Shown: positions 8,590 to 19,233, counted from the first letter of the stretch. The stretch: 24,032 nt of DNA from Saccoglossus kowalevskii (GCF_000003605.2 NW_003152147.1:1-24032); one strand, 5' to 3'. Numbers and translations: made by a program. The notes: generated by a model not told the origin, from the sequence alone.

Positions 8590-8830
8590 CCATAAATTAA
8601 ATGGCCGCCAATAACGATAATTGTTAAACGACCCTGATAGATGAGTGGACACGTGATCGACCAATAATGGAAGTAAAGATCAATCGGTCGTGGTTAGTAC
8701 TTGCATGGGAGACAACCTGAGAAAACCAGCGGTGACACTTTTTTGAGTTTTTGCCGTCTGCACCTATTTGGTCCATGCTGTTAAAACAGCGTGCAAAATT
8801 CTCCAAAGCGATTCCATGGTTGCTAAATTT
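8590..8830 (+). repeat. subfamily II-like island, first
   Basis: CATAAATTAAATGGCC, AATAACGATAATTG, AATAATGGAAG, GCGGTGACAC with T6 and GCGATTCCATGG are subfamily II-type states. The upstream C subrepeat (GCATAGAAATG, GTTATAAAAGG) is subfamily I. Confidence 0.65.
8657..8744 (+). pseudogene. 5S-derived segment, copy 12
   Basis: Preceded by GAGTGGACACGTGATCGACC and carrying AATAATGG, a subfamily II mark. CCAGCGGTGACAC leads into T6. It begins the first of the two shortened monomers. Confidence 0.83.
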
Positions 8831-9224
8831 GTTTGTTTATTTAACCTAAGTTGTTGTTATATCGAACCGCTACCCAAGCACAAAGTGATTAACAAAGTGC
8901 TTACAAAGTTGTGAAAAGCTTGTGCAAAGTTGGTAGATTTGCATAGAAATGTTACCTATTCTGTTACATTATCGAGTCCAGTTGTTAAAAGTTCGCGAAA
9001 GTGAATGAATATGTTATTAAAGGCCCTTTGAATATCGCAGTGGCCCTCGAAGGATGTAGAATTTTTAAACATTTCCATAAATTAAATGGCCGCCAATAAC
9101 GATAATTGTTAAACGACCCTGATAGATGAGTGGACACGTGATCGACCAATAATGGAAGTAAAGATCAATCGGTCGTGGTTAGTACTTGGATGGGAGACAA
9201 CCTGAGAAAACCAGCGGTGACACT
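8739..9224 (+). repeat. shortened monomer (485 bp), first of two
   Basis: Normal subrepeat A runs to ATATCGAACC (about 8868) and then continues directly with GCTACCCAAGCACAAAGTGA, which belongs near the end of subrepeat B. About 243 bp are missing: the rest of A and most of B. Both parental ends carry ACC (GAACC in A, GTACCACTACCC in B), so the break fits a short-homology deletion. Confidence 0.85.
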
Positions 9225-9315
9225 TTTTTGAGTTTTTGCCGTCTGCACCTATTTGGTCCATGCTGTTAAAACAGCGTGCAAAGTTCTCCAAAGCGATTCC
9301 ATGGTTGCTAAATTT
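9075..9315 (+). repeat. subfamily II-like island, second
   Basis: Same set of subfamily II-type states as the island one short monomer to the left; it was copied with the shortened unit. Confidence 0.65.
9142..9229 (+). pseudogene. 5S-derived segment, copy 13 (best box C)
   Basis: Same as copy 12 but with CTTGGATGGGAGAC, where nearly all other copies read CTTGCATGGG. From GGTTAG through GGGAGAC this gives 22 consecutive bases identical to vertebrate 5S rRNA as remembered, the longest perfect match in the window. T6 follows. Chance back-mutation, retention of the ancestral base and conversion from a real 5S gene are all possible. Confidence 0.85.
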
Positions 9316-9709
9316 GTTTGTTTATTTAACCTAAGTTGTTGTTATATCGAACCGCTGCCCAAGCACAAAGTGATTAACAAAGTGCTTACAAAGTTGTGAA
9401 AAGCTTGTGCAAAGTTGGTAGATTTGCATAGAAATGTTACCTATTCTGTTACATTATCGAGTCCAGTTGTTAAAAGTTCGCGAAAGTGAATGAATATGTT
9501 ATAAAAGGCCCTTTGAATATCGCAGTGGCCCTCGAAGGATGTAGAATTTTTAAACATTTCCATCAATTACATGGCCGCCAATAACAATAATTTTTAAACG
9601 ATCCTGATAGATGAGTGGTCAGGTTATCGACCAATAATAGAAGTAAAGATCAATCGGTCGTGGTTAGTACTTGCATGGGAGACAACCTGAGAAAACCAGT
9701 GGTTGACAC
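9224..9709 (+). repeat. shortened monomer (485 bp), second of two
   Basis: The same junction (ATATCGAACC to GCTGCCCAAGCAC, about 9353) and the same flanking variants (GCGATTCCATGG, TTAACCTAAG) as the unit before it. The deleted unit was thus duplicated as a whole after the deletion. One base differs at the junction (GCTACCC against GCTGCCC). Confidence 0.85.
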
Positions 9710-9716
9710 TATTTTT
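9627..9716 (+). pseudogene. 5S-derived segment, copy 14 (interrupted T-run)
   Basis: Core intact, but the terminal run reads CTATTTTTG, so the longest T stretch is five. The same change occurs at 11081. Confidence 0.83.
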
Positions 9717-10355
9717 GAGTTTTTGCCTTCTGCACCTATTTTGTCCAAGCTGTTAAAACAGCGTGCAAAGTTCTCCAAAGCGTTTTCCAAAGTTGCTAGA
9801 TTTGTTTGTTTATTTGACCTAAGTTGTTGTTATATCGAACCATGCTGTTGTAAAGTATGAAAAATGACTAAAATTCATTTGAAACCTTCCATGTTAGCAG
9901 ACTGTCATATGAGCCGGCCGTAAAATGAACAAACACATACTGAAAATGTTAAAAGCGATTGAAAAGTTGGTGGATTTGCGTTTATATTCCCCCTAAGTCA
10001 TTCCATATAGAACCCCGCTGTTAAATTTAGAACAAAATTTCGTAAAAGTCAAAAACAGCTATTTATGTTGGCACATTGTACCACTACCCAAGCGCAAAGT
10101 GATTAACAAAGTGCTTACAAAGTTGTGAAAAGCTTGTGCAAAGTTGGTAGATTTGCATAGAAATGTTACCTATTCTGTTACATTATCGAGTCCAGTTGTT
10201 AAAAGTTCGCGAAAGTGAATGAATATGTTATAAAAGGCTCTTTGAATATCGCAGTGGCCCTCGAAGGATGTAGAATTTTTAAACATTTCCATCAATTACA
10301 TGGCCGCCAATAACAATAATTTTTCAACGATCCTGATAGATGAGTGGTCAGGTTA

Positions 10356-10443
10356 TCGACCAATAATAGAAGTAAAGATCAGTCGGTCGTGGTTAGCACT
10401 TGCATGGGAAAACCTGAGAAAACCAGTGGTTGACACTTTTTTT
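10356..10443 (+). pseudogene. 5S-derived segment, copy 15 (3 bp lost in box C)
   Basis: Shares GGTTAGCACTT, GGGAAAACCTG and CCAGTGG with the copy at 2126, and TTTTTCAACGATCC upstream. The private change is GATCAGTCGG. T7 follows. Confidence 0.82.
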
Positions 10444-11080
10444 GAGTTTTTGCCGTCTGCACCTATTTTGTCCAAGCTGTTAAAACAGCGTGCAAAGTTC
10501 TCCAAAGCGTTTCCAAAGTTGCTAGATTTGTTTGTTTATTTGACCTAAGTTGTTGTTATATCGAACCATGCAGTTGTAAAGTATGAAAAATGACTAAAAT
10601 TCATTTGAAACCTTTCATGTTAGCAGACAGTCATATGAGCCGGCCGTAAAATGAACAAACACATACTGAAAATGTTAAAAGTGATTGAAAAGTTGGTGAA
10701 TTTGCGTTTATATTCCCCCAAAGTCATTTCATATAGAACCCCGCAGTTAAATTTAGAATAAAATTATGTAAAAGTCAAAAACAGCTATTTATGTTGGCAC
10801 ATTGTACCACTACCCAAGCGCAAAGTGATTAACGAAGTGCTTACAAAGTTGTGAAAAGCTTGTGCAAAGTTGGTAGATTTGCATGGAAATGTTACCTATT
10901 CTGTTACATTATCGAGTCCAGTTGTTAAATGTTCGCGAAAGTGAATGAATATGTTATAAAAGGCCCTTTGAATATCGCAGCGGCCCTCGAAGGATGTAGA
11001 ATTTTTAAGCATTTCCATCAATTACATGCCCGCCAATAAAAATAATTTTAAACGATCCTGATAGATGAGTGGTCAAGTTA

Positions 11081-11170
11081 TCGACCAATAATAGAAGTAA
11101 AGATCAATCGGTCGTGGTTAGTGCTTGCATGGGAGACAACCTGAGAAAACCAGCAGTTGACACTATTTTT
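11081..11170 (+). pseudogene. 5S-derived segment, copy 16 (interrupted T-run)
   Basis: GTGCTTGCATGGGAGAC and CCAGCAGTTGACAC, then TATTTTTG. Preceded by GTCAAGTTATCGACC. Confidence 0.82.
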
Positions 11171-11766
11171 GAGTTTTTGCCGTCTGCACATATTTTGTCC
11201 AAGCTGTTAAAACAGCGTGCAAAGTTCTCCAAAGCGTTTCCAAAGTTGCTAGATTTGTTTGTTTATTTGACCTAAGTTGTTGTTATATCGAACCATGCAG
11301 TTGTAAAGTATGAAAAATGACTAAAATTCATTTGAAACCTTCCATGTTAGCAGACTGTCATATGAGCCGGCCGTAAAATGAACAAACACATACTGAAAAT
11401 GTTAAAAGCGATTGAAAAGTTGGTGAATTTGCGTTTATATTCCCCCTAAGTCATTTCATATAGAACCCTGCAGTTAAATTTAGAACAAAATTATGTAAAA
11501 GTCAAAAACAGCTATTTATGTTGGCACATTGTACCACTACCCAAGCGCAAAGTGATTAACAAAGTGCTTACAAAGTTGTGAAAAGCTTGTGCAAAGTTGG
11601 TAGATTTGCATAGAAATGTTACCTATTCTGTTACATTATCGAGTCCAGTTGTTAAAAGTTCGCGAAAGTGAATGAATATGTTATAAAAGGCTCTTTGAAT
11701 ATCGCAGTGGCCCTCGAAAGATGTAGAATTTTTAAACATTTCCATCAATTACATGGCCGCCAATAA

Positions 11767-12170
11767 CGATAACGTTTAAACGACCCTGATAGATGAGTGG
11801 TCAGGTGGTCGACCAATAATGGAAGTAAAGGTCAATCGGTTGTGGTTAGTATTTGCATGGGAGACAACCTGAGAAAACCAGCAGGTGACACTTTTTTGAA
11901 TTTTTGCCGTCTGCACCTATTTGGTCCATGCTGTTAAAACAGCGTGCAAAGTTCTCCAAAGCGATTCCAAGGTTGCTAAATTTGTTTGATTATTTGACCT
12001 AAGTTGTTGTTATATCGAACCATGCAGTTATAAAGTATGAAAAATGACTAAAATCCATTTGAAACCTCCCATGTTAGCAGACTGTCAAATGAGCCGGCCG
12101 TAAAATGTACAAATACATCCTAAAAATGTTAAAAGTGATTGAAAAGATGGTGGATTTGCGTGTATATTCC
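11767..12170 (+). repeat. subfamily II-like island, longest
   Basis: AACGATAACG, AATAATGGAAG, GCAGGTGACAC with T6, GCGATTCC, AAAATCCATTTGAAACCTCC, AAATGTACAAATACATCC and GCGTGTATATT are all subfamily II states. Then AAGTCAAAAACAGC and GTAGATTTGCATGG return to subfamily I. The island spans about 400 bp and covers the 5S-like core and subrepeat A. Confidence 0.72.
11809..11897 (+). pseudogene. 5S-derived segment, copy 17 (subfamily II-like)
   Basis: GTGGTCGACC, AATAATGGAAGTAAAGGTC and GCAGGTGACAC before T6 are closer to subfamily II than to the neighbours on either side. It sits in the longest mosaic island (11.77-12.17 kb). Confidence 0.8.
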
Positions 12171-12535
12171 CCCTAAGTCATTTCATATAGAACCCCGCAG
12201 TTAAATTTAGAACAAAATTATGTAAAAGTCAAAAACAGCTAATTATGTTGGCACATTGTACCACTACCCAAGCGCAAAGTGATTAACAAAGTGCTTACAA
12301 AGTTGTGAAAAGCTTGTGCAAAGTTGGTAGATTTGCATGGAAATGTTACCTATTCTGTTACATTATCGAGTCCAGTTGTTAAAAGTTCGCGAAAGTGAAT
12401 GAATATGTTATAAAAGGCCCTTTGAATATCGCAGTGGCCCTCGAAGGATGTAGAATTTTTAAACATTTCCATCAATTACATGGCCGCCAATAACAATAAT
12501 TTTTAAACGATCCTGATAGATGAGTGGTCAGGTTA

Positions 12536-12623
12536 TCGACCAATAATAGAAGTAAAGATCAATCGGTCGTGGTTAGCACTTGCATGGGAAAACCTGAGAA
12601 AACCAGCGGTTGACATTTTTTTT
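12536..12623 (+). pseudogene. 5S-derived segment, copy 18 (3 bp lost in box C)
   Basis: Third copy with GGTTAGCACTT and GGGAAAACCTG. GACATTTTTTTT gives the longest T-run in the window, eight. Confidence 0.82.
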
Positions 12624-13261
12624 GAGTTTTTGCCGTCTGCACCTATTTTGTCCAAGCTGTTAAAACAGCGTGCAAAGTTCTCCAAAGCGTTTCCAAAGTT
12701 GCTAGATTTGTTTGTTTAATTCACCTAAGTTGTTGTTATATCGGACTATGCAGTTATAAAGTATGAAAAATGACTAAAATTCATTTGAAACTTTCCATGT
12801 TAGCAGACTGTCATATGAGCCGGCCGTAAAATGAACAAACACATACTGAAAATGTTAAAAGCGATTGAAAAGTTGGTGGATTTGCGTTTATATTCCCCCT
12901 AAGTCATTTCATGTAGAACCCCGCAGTTAAATTTAGAACAAAATTATGTAAAAGTTAAAAACAGCTATTTATGTTGGCACATTGTACCACTACCCAAGCG
13001 CAAAGTGATTAACAAAGTGCTTACAAAGTTGTGAAAAGCTTGTGCAAAGTTGGTAGATTTGCATGGAAATGTTACCTATTCTGTTACATTATCGAGTCCA
13101 GTTGTTAAAAGTTCGCGAAAGTGAATGAATATGTTATAAAAGGTCCTTTAAATATCGCAGTGGCCCTCGAATGATGTAGAATTTTTAAACATTTCCATCA
13201 ATTACATGGCCGCCAATAACAATAATTTTTAATCGACCCTGATAGATGAGTGGTCAGGTGA

Positions 13262-13351
13262 TCGACCAATAATAGAAGTAAAGATCAATCGGTCGTGGTT
13301 AGTACTTGCATGGGAGACAACCTGAGAAAACCAGCGGTTGACACTTTTTTT
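13262..13351 (+). pseudogene. 5S-derived segment, copy 19
   Basis: Consensus core with T7. The unit that follows has CCGGACG and the 7 bp loss TAGAAGTTAAATTT, as after the copy at 4304. Confidence 0.85.
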
Positions 13352-13982
13352 GAGTTTTTGTCGTCTGCACCTATTTTGTCCAAGCTGTTAAAACAGCGTG
13401 CAAAGTTCTCCAAAGCGTTTCCAAAGTTACTAGATTTGTTTGTTTATTTGACCTAAGTTGTTGATATATCGAACCATGCAGTTATAAAGTATGAAAAATG
13501 ACTAAAATTCATTTGAAACCTTCCATGTTAGCAGACTGTCATATGATCCGGACGTAAAATGAACAAACACATACTGAAAATGTTAAAAGCGATTGAAAAG
13601 TTGGTGGATTTGCGTTTATATTCCCCCTAAGTCATTTCATATAGAAGTTAAATTTAGAACAAAATTATGTAAAAGTCAAAAACAGCTATTTATGTTGGCA
13701 CATTGTACCACTACCCAAGCGCAAAGTGATTAACAAAGTGCTTACAAAGTTGTGAAAAGCTTGTGCAAAGTTGGTAGATTTGCATGGAAATGTTACCTAT
13801 TCTGTTACATTATCGAGTCCAGTTGTTAAAAGTTCGCGAAAGTGAATGAATATGTTATAAAAGGTCCTTTAAATATCGCAGTGGCCCTCGAAGGATGTGG
13901 AATTTTTAAACATTTCCATCAATTACATGGCCGCCAATAACAATAATTTTTAAACGACCCTGATAGATGAGTGGTCACGTGA

Positions 13983-14072
13983 TCGACCAATAATAGAAGT
14001 AAAGATCAATCGGTCGTGGTTAGTATTTGCATGGGAGACAACCTGAGAAAACCAGCGGTTGACACTTTTTTT
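13983..14072 (+). pseudogene. 5S-derived segment, copy 20
   Basis: Consensus apart from GTTAGTATTTGC, matching the copy at 5025 exactly 8958 bp to the left. T7 follows. Confidence 0.85.
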
Positions 14073-14710
14073 GAGTTTTTGTCGTCTGCACCTATTTTGT
14101 CCAAGCTGTTAAAGCAGCGTGCAAAGTTCTCCAAAGCGTTTCCAAAGTTGCTAGATTTGTTTGTTTAATTCACCTAAGTTGTTGATATATCGAACCATGC
14201 AGTTATAAAGTATGAAAAATGACTAAAATTCATTTGAAACCTTCCATGTTAGCAGACTGTCATATGAGCCGGCCGTAAAATGAACAAACACATACTGAAA
14301 ATGTTAAAAGCGATTGAAAAGTTGGTGGATTTGCGTTTATATTCCCCCTAAGTCATTTCATGTAGAACCCCGCAGTTAAATTTAGAACAAAATTATGTAA
14401 AAGTCAAAAACAGCTATTTATGTTGGCACATTGTACCACTACCCAAGCGCAAAGTGATTAACAAAGTGCTTACAAAGTTGTGAAAAGCTTGTGCAAATTT
14501 GGTAGATTTGCATGGAAATGTTACCTATTCTGTTACATTATCGAGTCCAGTTGTTAAAAGTTCGCGAAAGTGAATGAATATGTTATAAAAGGTCCTTTAA
14601 ATATCGCAGTGGCCCTCGAAGGAAGTAGAATTTTTAAACATTTCCATCAATTACATGGCCGCCAATAACAATAATTTTTAAACGACCCTGATAGATGAGT
14701 GGTCAGGTGA

Positions 14711-14800
14711 TCGACCAATAATAGAAGTAAAGATCAATCGGTCGTGGTTAGTACTTGCATGGGAGACAACCTGAGAAAACCAGCGGTTGACACTTTTTTT
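14711..14800 (+). pseudogene. 5S-derived segment, copy 21
   Basis: Consensus subfamily I core with T7; no private change seen. Confidence 0.85.
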
Positions 14801-15438
14801 GAGTTTTTGTCGTCTGCACCTATTTTGTCCAAGCTGTTAAAACAGCGTGCAAAGTTCTCCAAAGCGTTTCCAAAGTTACTAGATTTGTTTGTTTATTTGA
14901 CCTAAGTTGTTGATATATCGAACCATGCAGTTATAAAGTATGAAAAATGACTAAAATTCATTTGAAACCTTCCATGTTAGCAGACTGTCATATGAGCCGG
15001 CCGTAAAATGAACAAACACATACTGAAAATGTTAAAAGCGATTGAAAAGTTGGTGGATTTGCGTTTATATTCCCCCTAAGTCATTTCATGTAGAACCCCG
15101 CAGTTAAATTTAGAACAAAATTATGTAAAAGTCAAAAACAGCTATTTATGTTGGCACATTGTACCACTACCCAAGCGCAAAGTGATTAACAAAGTGCTTA
15201 CAAAGTTGTGAAAAGCTTGTGCAAATTTGGTAGATTTGCATGGAAATGTTACCTATTCTGTTACATTATCGAGTCCAGTTGTTAAAAGTTCGCGAAAGTG
15301 AATGAATATGTTATAAAAGGCCCTTTGAATATCGCAGTGGCCCTCGAATGATGTAGAATTTTTAAACATTTCCATCAATTACATGGCCGCCAATAACAAT
15401 AATTGTTAAACGACCCTGATAGATGAGTGGTCAGGTGA

Positions 15439-15516
15439 TCGACCAATAATAGAAGTAAAGATCAATCGGTCGTGGTTAGTACTTGCATGAGAAAACCAGC
15501 GGTTGACACTTTTTTT
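15439..15516 (+). pseudogene. 5S-derived segment, copy 22 (box C deleted)
   Basis: TTGCATGAGAAAACC replaces TTGCATGGGAGACAACCTGAG..., a 12 bp loss that removes the heart of box C. The deletion probably ran between the two GAG/ATG-like ends by slippage. The T-run is intact. If box C is needed for TFIIIA binding, this core should be inert. Confidence 0.85.
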
Positions 15517-16154
15517 GAGTTTTTGTCGTCTGCACCTATTTTGTCCAAGCTGTTAAAACAGCGTGCAAAGTTCTCCAAAGCGTTTCCAAAGTTACTAGAT
15601 TTGTTTGTTTATTTGACCTAAGTTGTTGATATATCGAACCATGCAGTTATAAAGTATGAAAAATGACTAAAATTCATTTGAAACCTTCCATGTTAGCAGA
15701 CTGTCATATGAGCCGGCCGTAAAATGAACAAACACATACTGAAAATGTTAAAAGCGATTGAAAAGTTGGTGGATTTGCGTTTATATTCCCCCTAAGTCAT
15801 TTCATGTAGAACCCCGCAGTTAAATTTAGAACAAAATTATGTAAAAGTTAAAAACAGCTATTTATGTTGGCACATTGTACCACTACCCAAGCGCAAAGTA
15901 ATTAACAAAGTGCTTACAAAGTTGTGAAAAGCTTGTGCAAAGTTGGTAGATTTGCATGGAAATGTTACCTATTCTGTTACATTATCGAGTCCAGTTGTTA
16001 AAAGTTCGCGAAAGTGAATGAATATGTTATAAAAGGCCCTTTGAATATCGCAGTGGCCCTCGAATGATGTAGAATTTTTAAACATTTCCATCAATTACAT
16101 GGCCGCCAATAACAATAATTGTTAAACGACCCTGATAGATGAGTGGTCAGGTGA

Positions 16155-16233
16155 TCGACCAATAATAGAAGTAAAGATCAATCGGTCGTGGTTAGTACTT
16201 GCATGAGAAAACCAGCGGGTTGACACTTTTTTT
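16155..16233 (+). pseudogene. 5S-derived segment, copy 23 (box C deleted)
   Basis: Same 12 bp loss as the adjacent copy at 15439, so the deleted form was duplicated with its monomer. It has one extra G (AGCGGGTTG). T7 follows. It is the last core of the subfamily I block. Confidence 0.85.
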
Positions 16234-16870
16234 GAGTTTTTGTCGTCTGCACCTATTTTGTCCAAGCTGTTAAAACAGCGTGCAAAGTTCTCCAAAGCGT
16301 TTCCAAAGTTACTAGATTTGTTTGTTTATTTGACCTAAGTTGTTGATATATCGAACCATGCAGTTATAAAGTATGAAAAATGACTGAAATCCATTTGAAA
16401 CCTCTCATGTTAGCAGAATGTCTATGAGCCGGCCGTAAAATGTGCAAATACATCTTAAAAATGTAAAAAGCGATTGAAAAGTTGGTGGATTTGCGTGTAT
16501 ATTCCCCCTATGTCATTTCATATAAAACCCCGCAGTTAAATTTACAACAAAATTATGTAAAACTTTAAAACAGCTATTTATGTTGGCACATTGTACCACT
16601 ACCCAAGGGCAAAGTGATTAACAAAGTGCTTACAAAGTTGTCAAAAGCTTGTGCAAAGTTGGCAGATTTACATGGAAATGTTACCTATTCTGTTACATTA
16701 TCAAATCCAGTTGTTAAAAGTTCGCGAAAGTGAATGAATATGTCATATAAGGCCGTTTGAATATCGTAATGGCTATCAAAGGATGTAGAATTTTTAAACA
16801 TTTCCATACATAAAATTGCTGCTAATTACGATAATTTTTAAATGAACCTGATATATGCGTGGTCAGATGA

Positions 16871-16961
16871 TCGACCGATAATGGAAGTAAAGTTCAATTC
16901 GGGCGTGGGTAGGACATGCATGGGTGACAATCTGAGAAATCCAGCGGGTGACACATTTTTT
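16871..16961 (+). pseudogene. 5S-derived segment, copy 24 (divergent)
   Basis: First full subfamily II core: GACCGATAATGG, but CAATTCGGGCGTGGGTAGG and ACATGCATGGGTGACAATC depart from the other copies inside the normally conserved GGTTAGTACTT. T6 after ACACA. Confidence 0.8.
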
Positions 16962-17603
16962 GAATTTTTTGCAGTCTGCACCTATTTGGTCCAAGCTGTT
17001 AACACAGCGTGCAAAGTTCTCCAAAGCGATTCCAAAGTTGCTAGATTTGTTTGTTTATTTGACCTAAGTTGTTGTTATATCGAACCGTGTAGTTATAAAG
17101 TATGAAAAATGACTAAAATCCATTTGAAACCTCTCATGTTAGCAGAATGTCATATGAGCCGGCCGTAAAATGTGCAAATACATCTTGAAAAATGTTAAAA
17201 GCGATTGAAAAGTGTGTTTATTTGCGTGTATATTCCCTCTAAGTCATTTCATATAGAACCCCGCAGTTAAATTTAGAACAAAATTATGTAAAAGTCTAAA
17301 ACAGCTATTTATGTAGGCACATTGTACCTCTACCCAAGCGCAAAGTGACTAACAAAGTGCTTACAAAGTTGTCAAAATCCCGTGGAAATTTGGCAGATTT
17401 ACATGGAAATGTTATTTATTCTGTTACATTATCGAATCCAGTAGTTAAAAGTTCGTGAAAGTGACTGAATATGTCATAAAAGGCCGTTTGAATATCGTAG
17501 TGGCTATCGAAGGATGTAGAACGTTTAAACATTTCAATACATAAAATGGCTGCCAATTACGATAATTTTTTAAATGACCCTGATAGATGAATGGTAAGAT
17601 TGA

Positions 17604-17695
17604 TCGACCGATAATGGAAGTAAAGTTCAATCGGTTCGTGAGTAGTACTTTGCATGGGTGACAACCTGAGAAATCCAGCTGGTGACACATTTTTT
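17604..17695 (+). pseudogene. 5S-derived segment, copy 25
   Basis: Subfamily II core with small insertions and a substitution (CGGTTCGTGAGTAGTACTTT). GCATGGGTGACAACCTGAG is kept. T6 follows. Confidence 0.8.
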
Positions 17696-18332
17696 GAGTT
17701 TTTGCAGTCTGCACCTATTTGGTCCAAGCTGTTAACACAGCGTGCAAAGTTCTTCAAAGCGATTCCAAAGTTGCTAAATTGTTTGTTTATTTGACCTAAG
17801 TTGTTGTTATATCGAACCCTGCAGTTATAAAGTATGAAAAAATGATAAAATCCATTTGAAACCTCCCATGTTAGCAGAATGTCATATGAACCGGCCGTAA
17901 AATATACAAATACATCCTAAAAATGTTAAATGCGATTGAAAAGTTGGTGGATTTGCGTGTATATTCCCCTTAAGTCATTTCATATAGAACACCGCAGTTA
18001 AATTTAGAACAAAATTATGTAAAAGTCTAAAACAGCTATTTATGTTGGCACATTGTACCACTACCCAAGCGCAAAGTGATTAACAAAGTGCTTACAAAAT
18101 TGTCAAAAGCTCGTGCAAAGTTGGCAGATTTACATGGAAATGTTACCTATTCTGTTACATTATCGAATCCAGTTGTTAAAAGTTCGCGAAAGTGAATGGA
18201 TATGTCATAAAAGGCCGTTTGAATATCGTAGTGGCCCTCGAAGGATGTAGAATTTTTAAACATTTCCATACATAAAATGGCCGCCAATTACGATAATTTT
18301 TAAATGATCCTGATAGATGAGTGGTCAGATGA

Positions 18333-18421
18333 TCGACCGATAATGGAAGTAAAGTTCAATCGGTCGTGGTTAGTACTTGTATGGGTGACAACCTGGGAAA
18401 AGCAGCGGGTGACACTTTTTT
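18333..18421 (+). pseudogene. 5S-derived segment, copy 26
   Basis: One of the cores closest to ordinary 5S: GACCGATAATGG, GTGGTTAGTACTTGTATGGG and CCTGGGAAAAG (CCTGGGAA as in 5S). T6. The unit that follows has the duplicated A subrepeat. Confidence 0.85.
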
Positions 18422-18484
18422 GAGTTTTTGCAGTCTGCACCTATTTGGTCCAAGCTGTTAAAACAGCGTGCAAAGTTCTCCAAA

Positions 18485-18839
18485 GCGATTCCAAAGTTGC
18501 TAGATTTGTTTGTTTATTTGACCTAAGTTGTTGTTATATCGAACCCTGCAGTTATAAAGTATGAAAAATGACTAAAATCCATTTGAAACCTCCCATGTTA
18601 GCAGAATGTCATATGAGCCGACCGTAAAATATACAAATACATCCTAAAAATGTTAAATGCGATTCCAAAGTTGCTAGATTTGTTTTCTTTATTTGACATA
18701 AGTTGTTGTTATATCGAACCCTGCAGTTATAAAGTATGAAAAATGACTAAAATCCATTTGAAACCTCCCATGTTAGCAGAATGTCATATGAACCGGCCGT
18801 AAAATGTGCAAATACATCTTAAAAATGTTAAAAGCGATT
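18485..18839 (+). repeat. tandem duplication of subrepeat A (A-A-B-C monomer)
   Basis: GCGATT occurs at 18485, 18659 and 18834, i.e. 174 and 175 bp apart. The first two are followed by CCAAAGTTGCTAGATTTGTT (subrepeat A); the third is followed by GAAAAGTTGGTGG (subrepeat B). The two A copies differ at a few sites (TTTGTTTATTTGACC against TTTTCTTTATTTGACAT; GAGCCGACCG against GAACCGGCCG). The first A runs straight into the second at GCGATT, which A and B share. This is the product expected of unequal exchange between A and B, and it makes the monomer 901 bp. Confidence 0.88.
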
Positions 18840-19233
18840 GAAAAGTTGGTGGATTTGCGTGTATATTCCCCTATGTCATTTCATATAGAACCCCGCAGTT
18901 AAATTTAGAACAAAATTATGTAAAAGTTTAAAACAGCTATCTATGTTGGCACATTGTACCACCAGCCAAGCGCAAAGTGATTAACATTGTGCTTACAAAG
19001 TTGTCAAAATCTTGTAAAAAGTTGGCAGATTTACATGGAAATGTTACCTATTCTGTTACATTATCGAATCCAGTTGTTAAAAGTTCGCGAAAGTGAATGA
19101 ATATGTCATAAAAGGCCATTTGAATATCGTAGTGGCTATCGAAGGATGTAGAATTTTTAAACATTTCCATACATTAAATGGCCGCCAATTACGATAATTT
19201 TTAAATGACACTGATAGATGAGTGGTCAGATGA

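Larger units (their letters stand above)
1..16384 (+). repeat. subfamily I block of the satellite
   Basis: Most monomers here share diagnostic bases: GACCAATAATAG and AAAGATCAATCGG in the 5S-like core, GCGTTTCCAAAG in subrepeat A, AACACATACTGAAAATG before subrepeat B, GCGTTTATATTCC in B, and GTAGATTTGCAT and ATGTTATAAAAGG in C. Neighbouring copies are very alike, as expected from local homogenisation. The left ~1.3 kb and the copy near 5.7 kb have more small indels than the rest. Four islands inside this block carry subfamily II bases and are listed separately. Confidence 0.85.

Noticed and set aside
10300-10548. Open reading frames of 60-94 codons recurring about once per monomer on both strands (for example 1342-1527, 2070-2318, 10300-10548, 16842-17105, 22755-23039)
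   Set aside because: They overlap the 5S-like core and subrepeat A, exist only where a copy happens to lack an indel, and are broken in most other monomers. Sequence variation between copies includes frameshifts with no sign of frame preservation. They are chance frames in a satellite.
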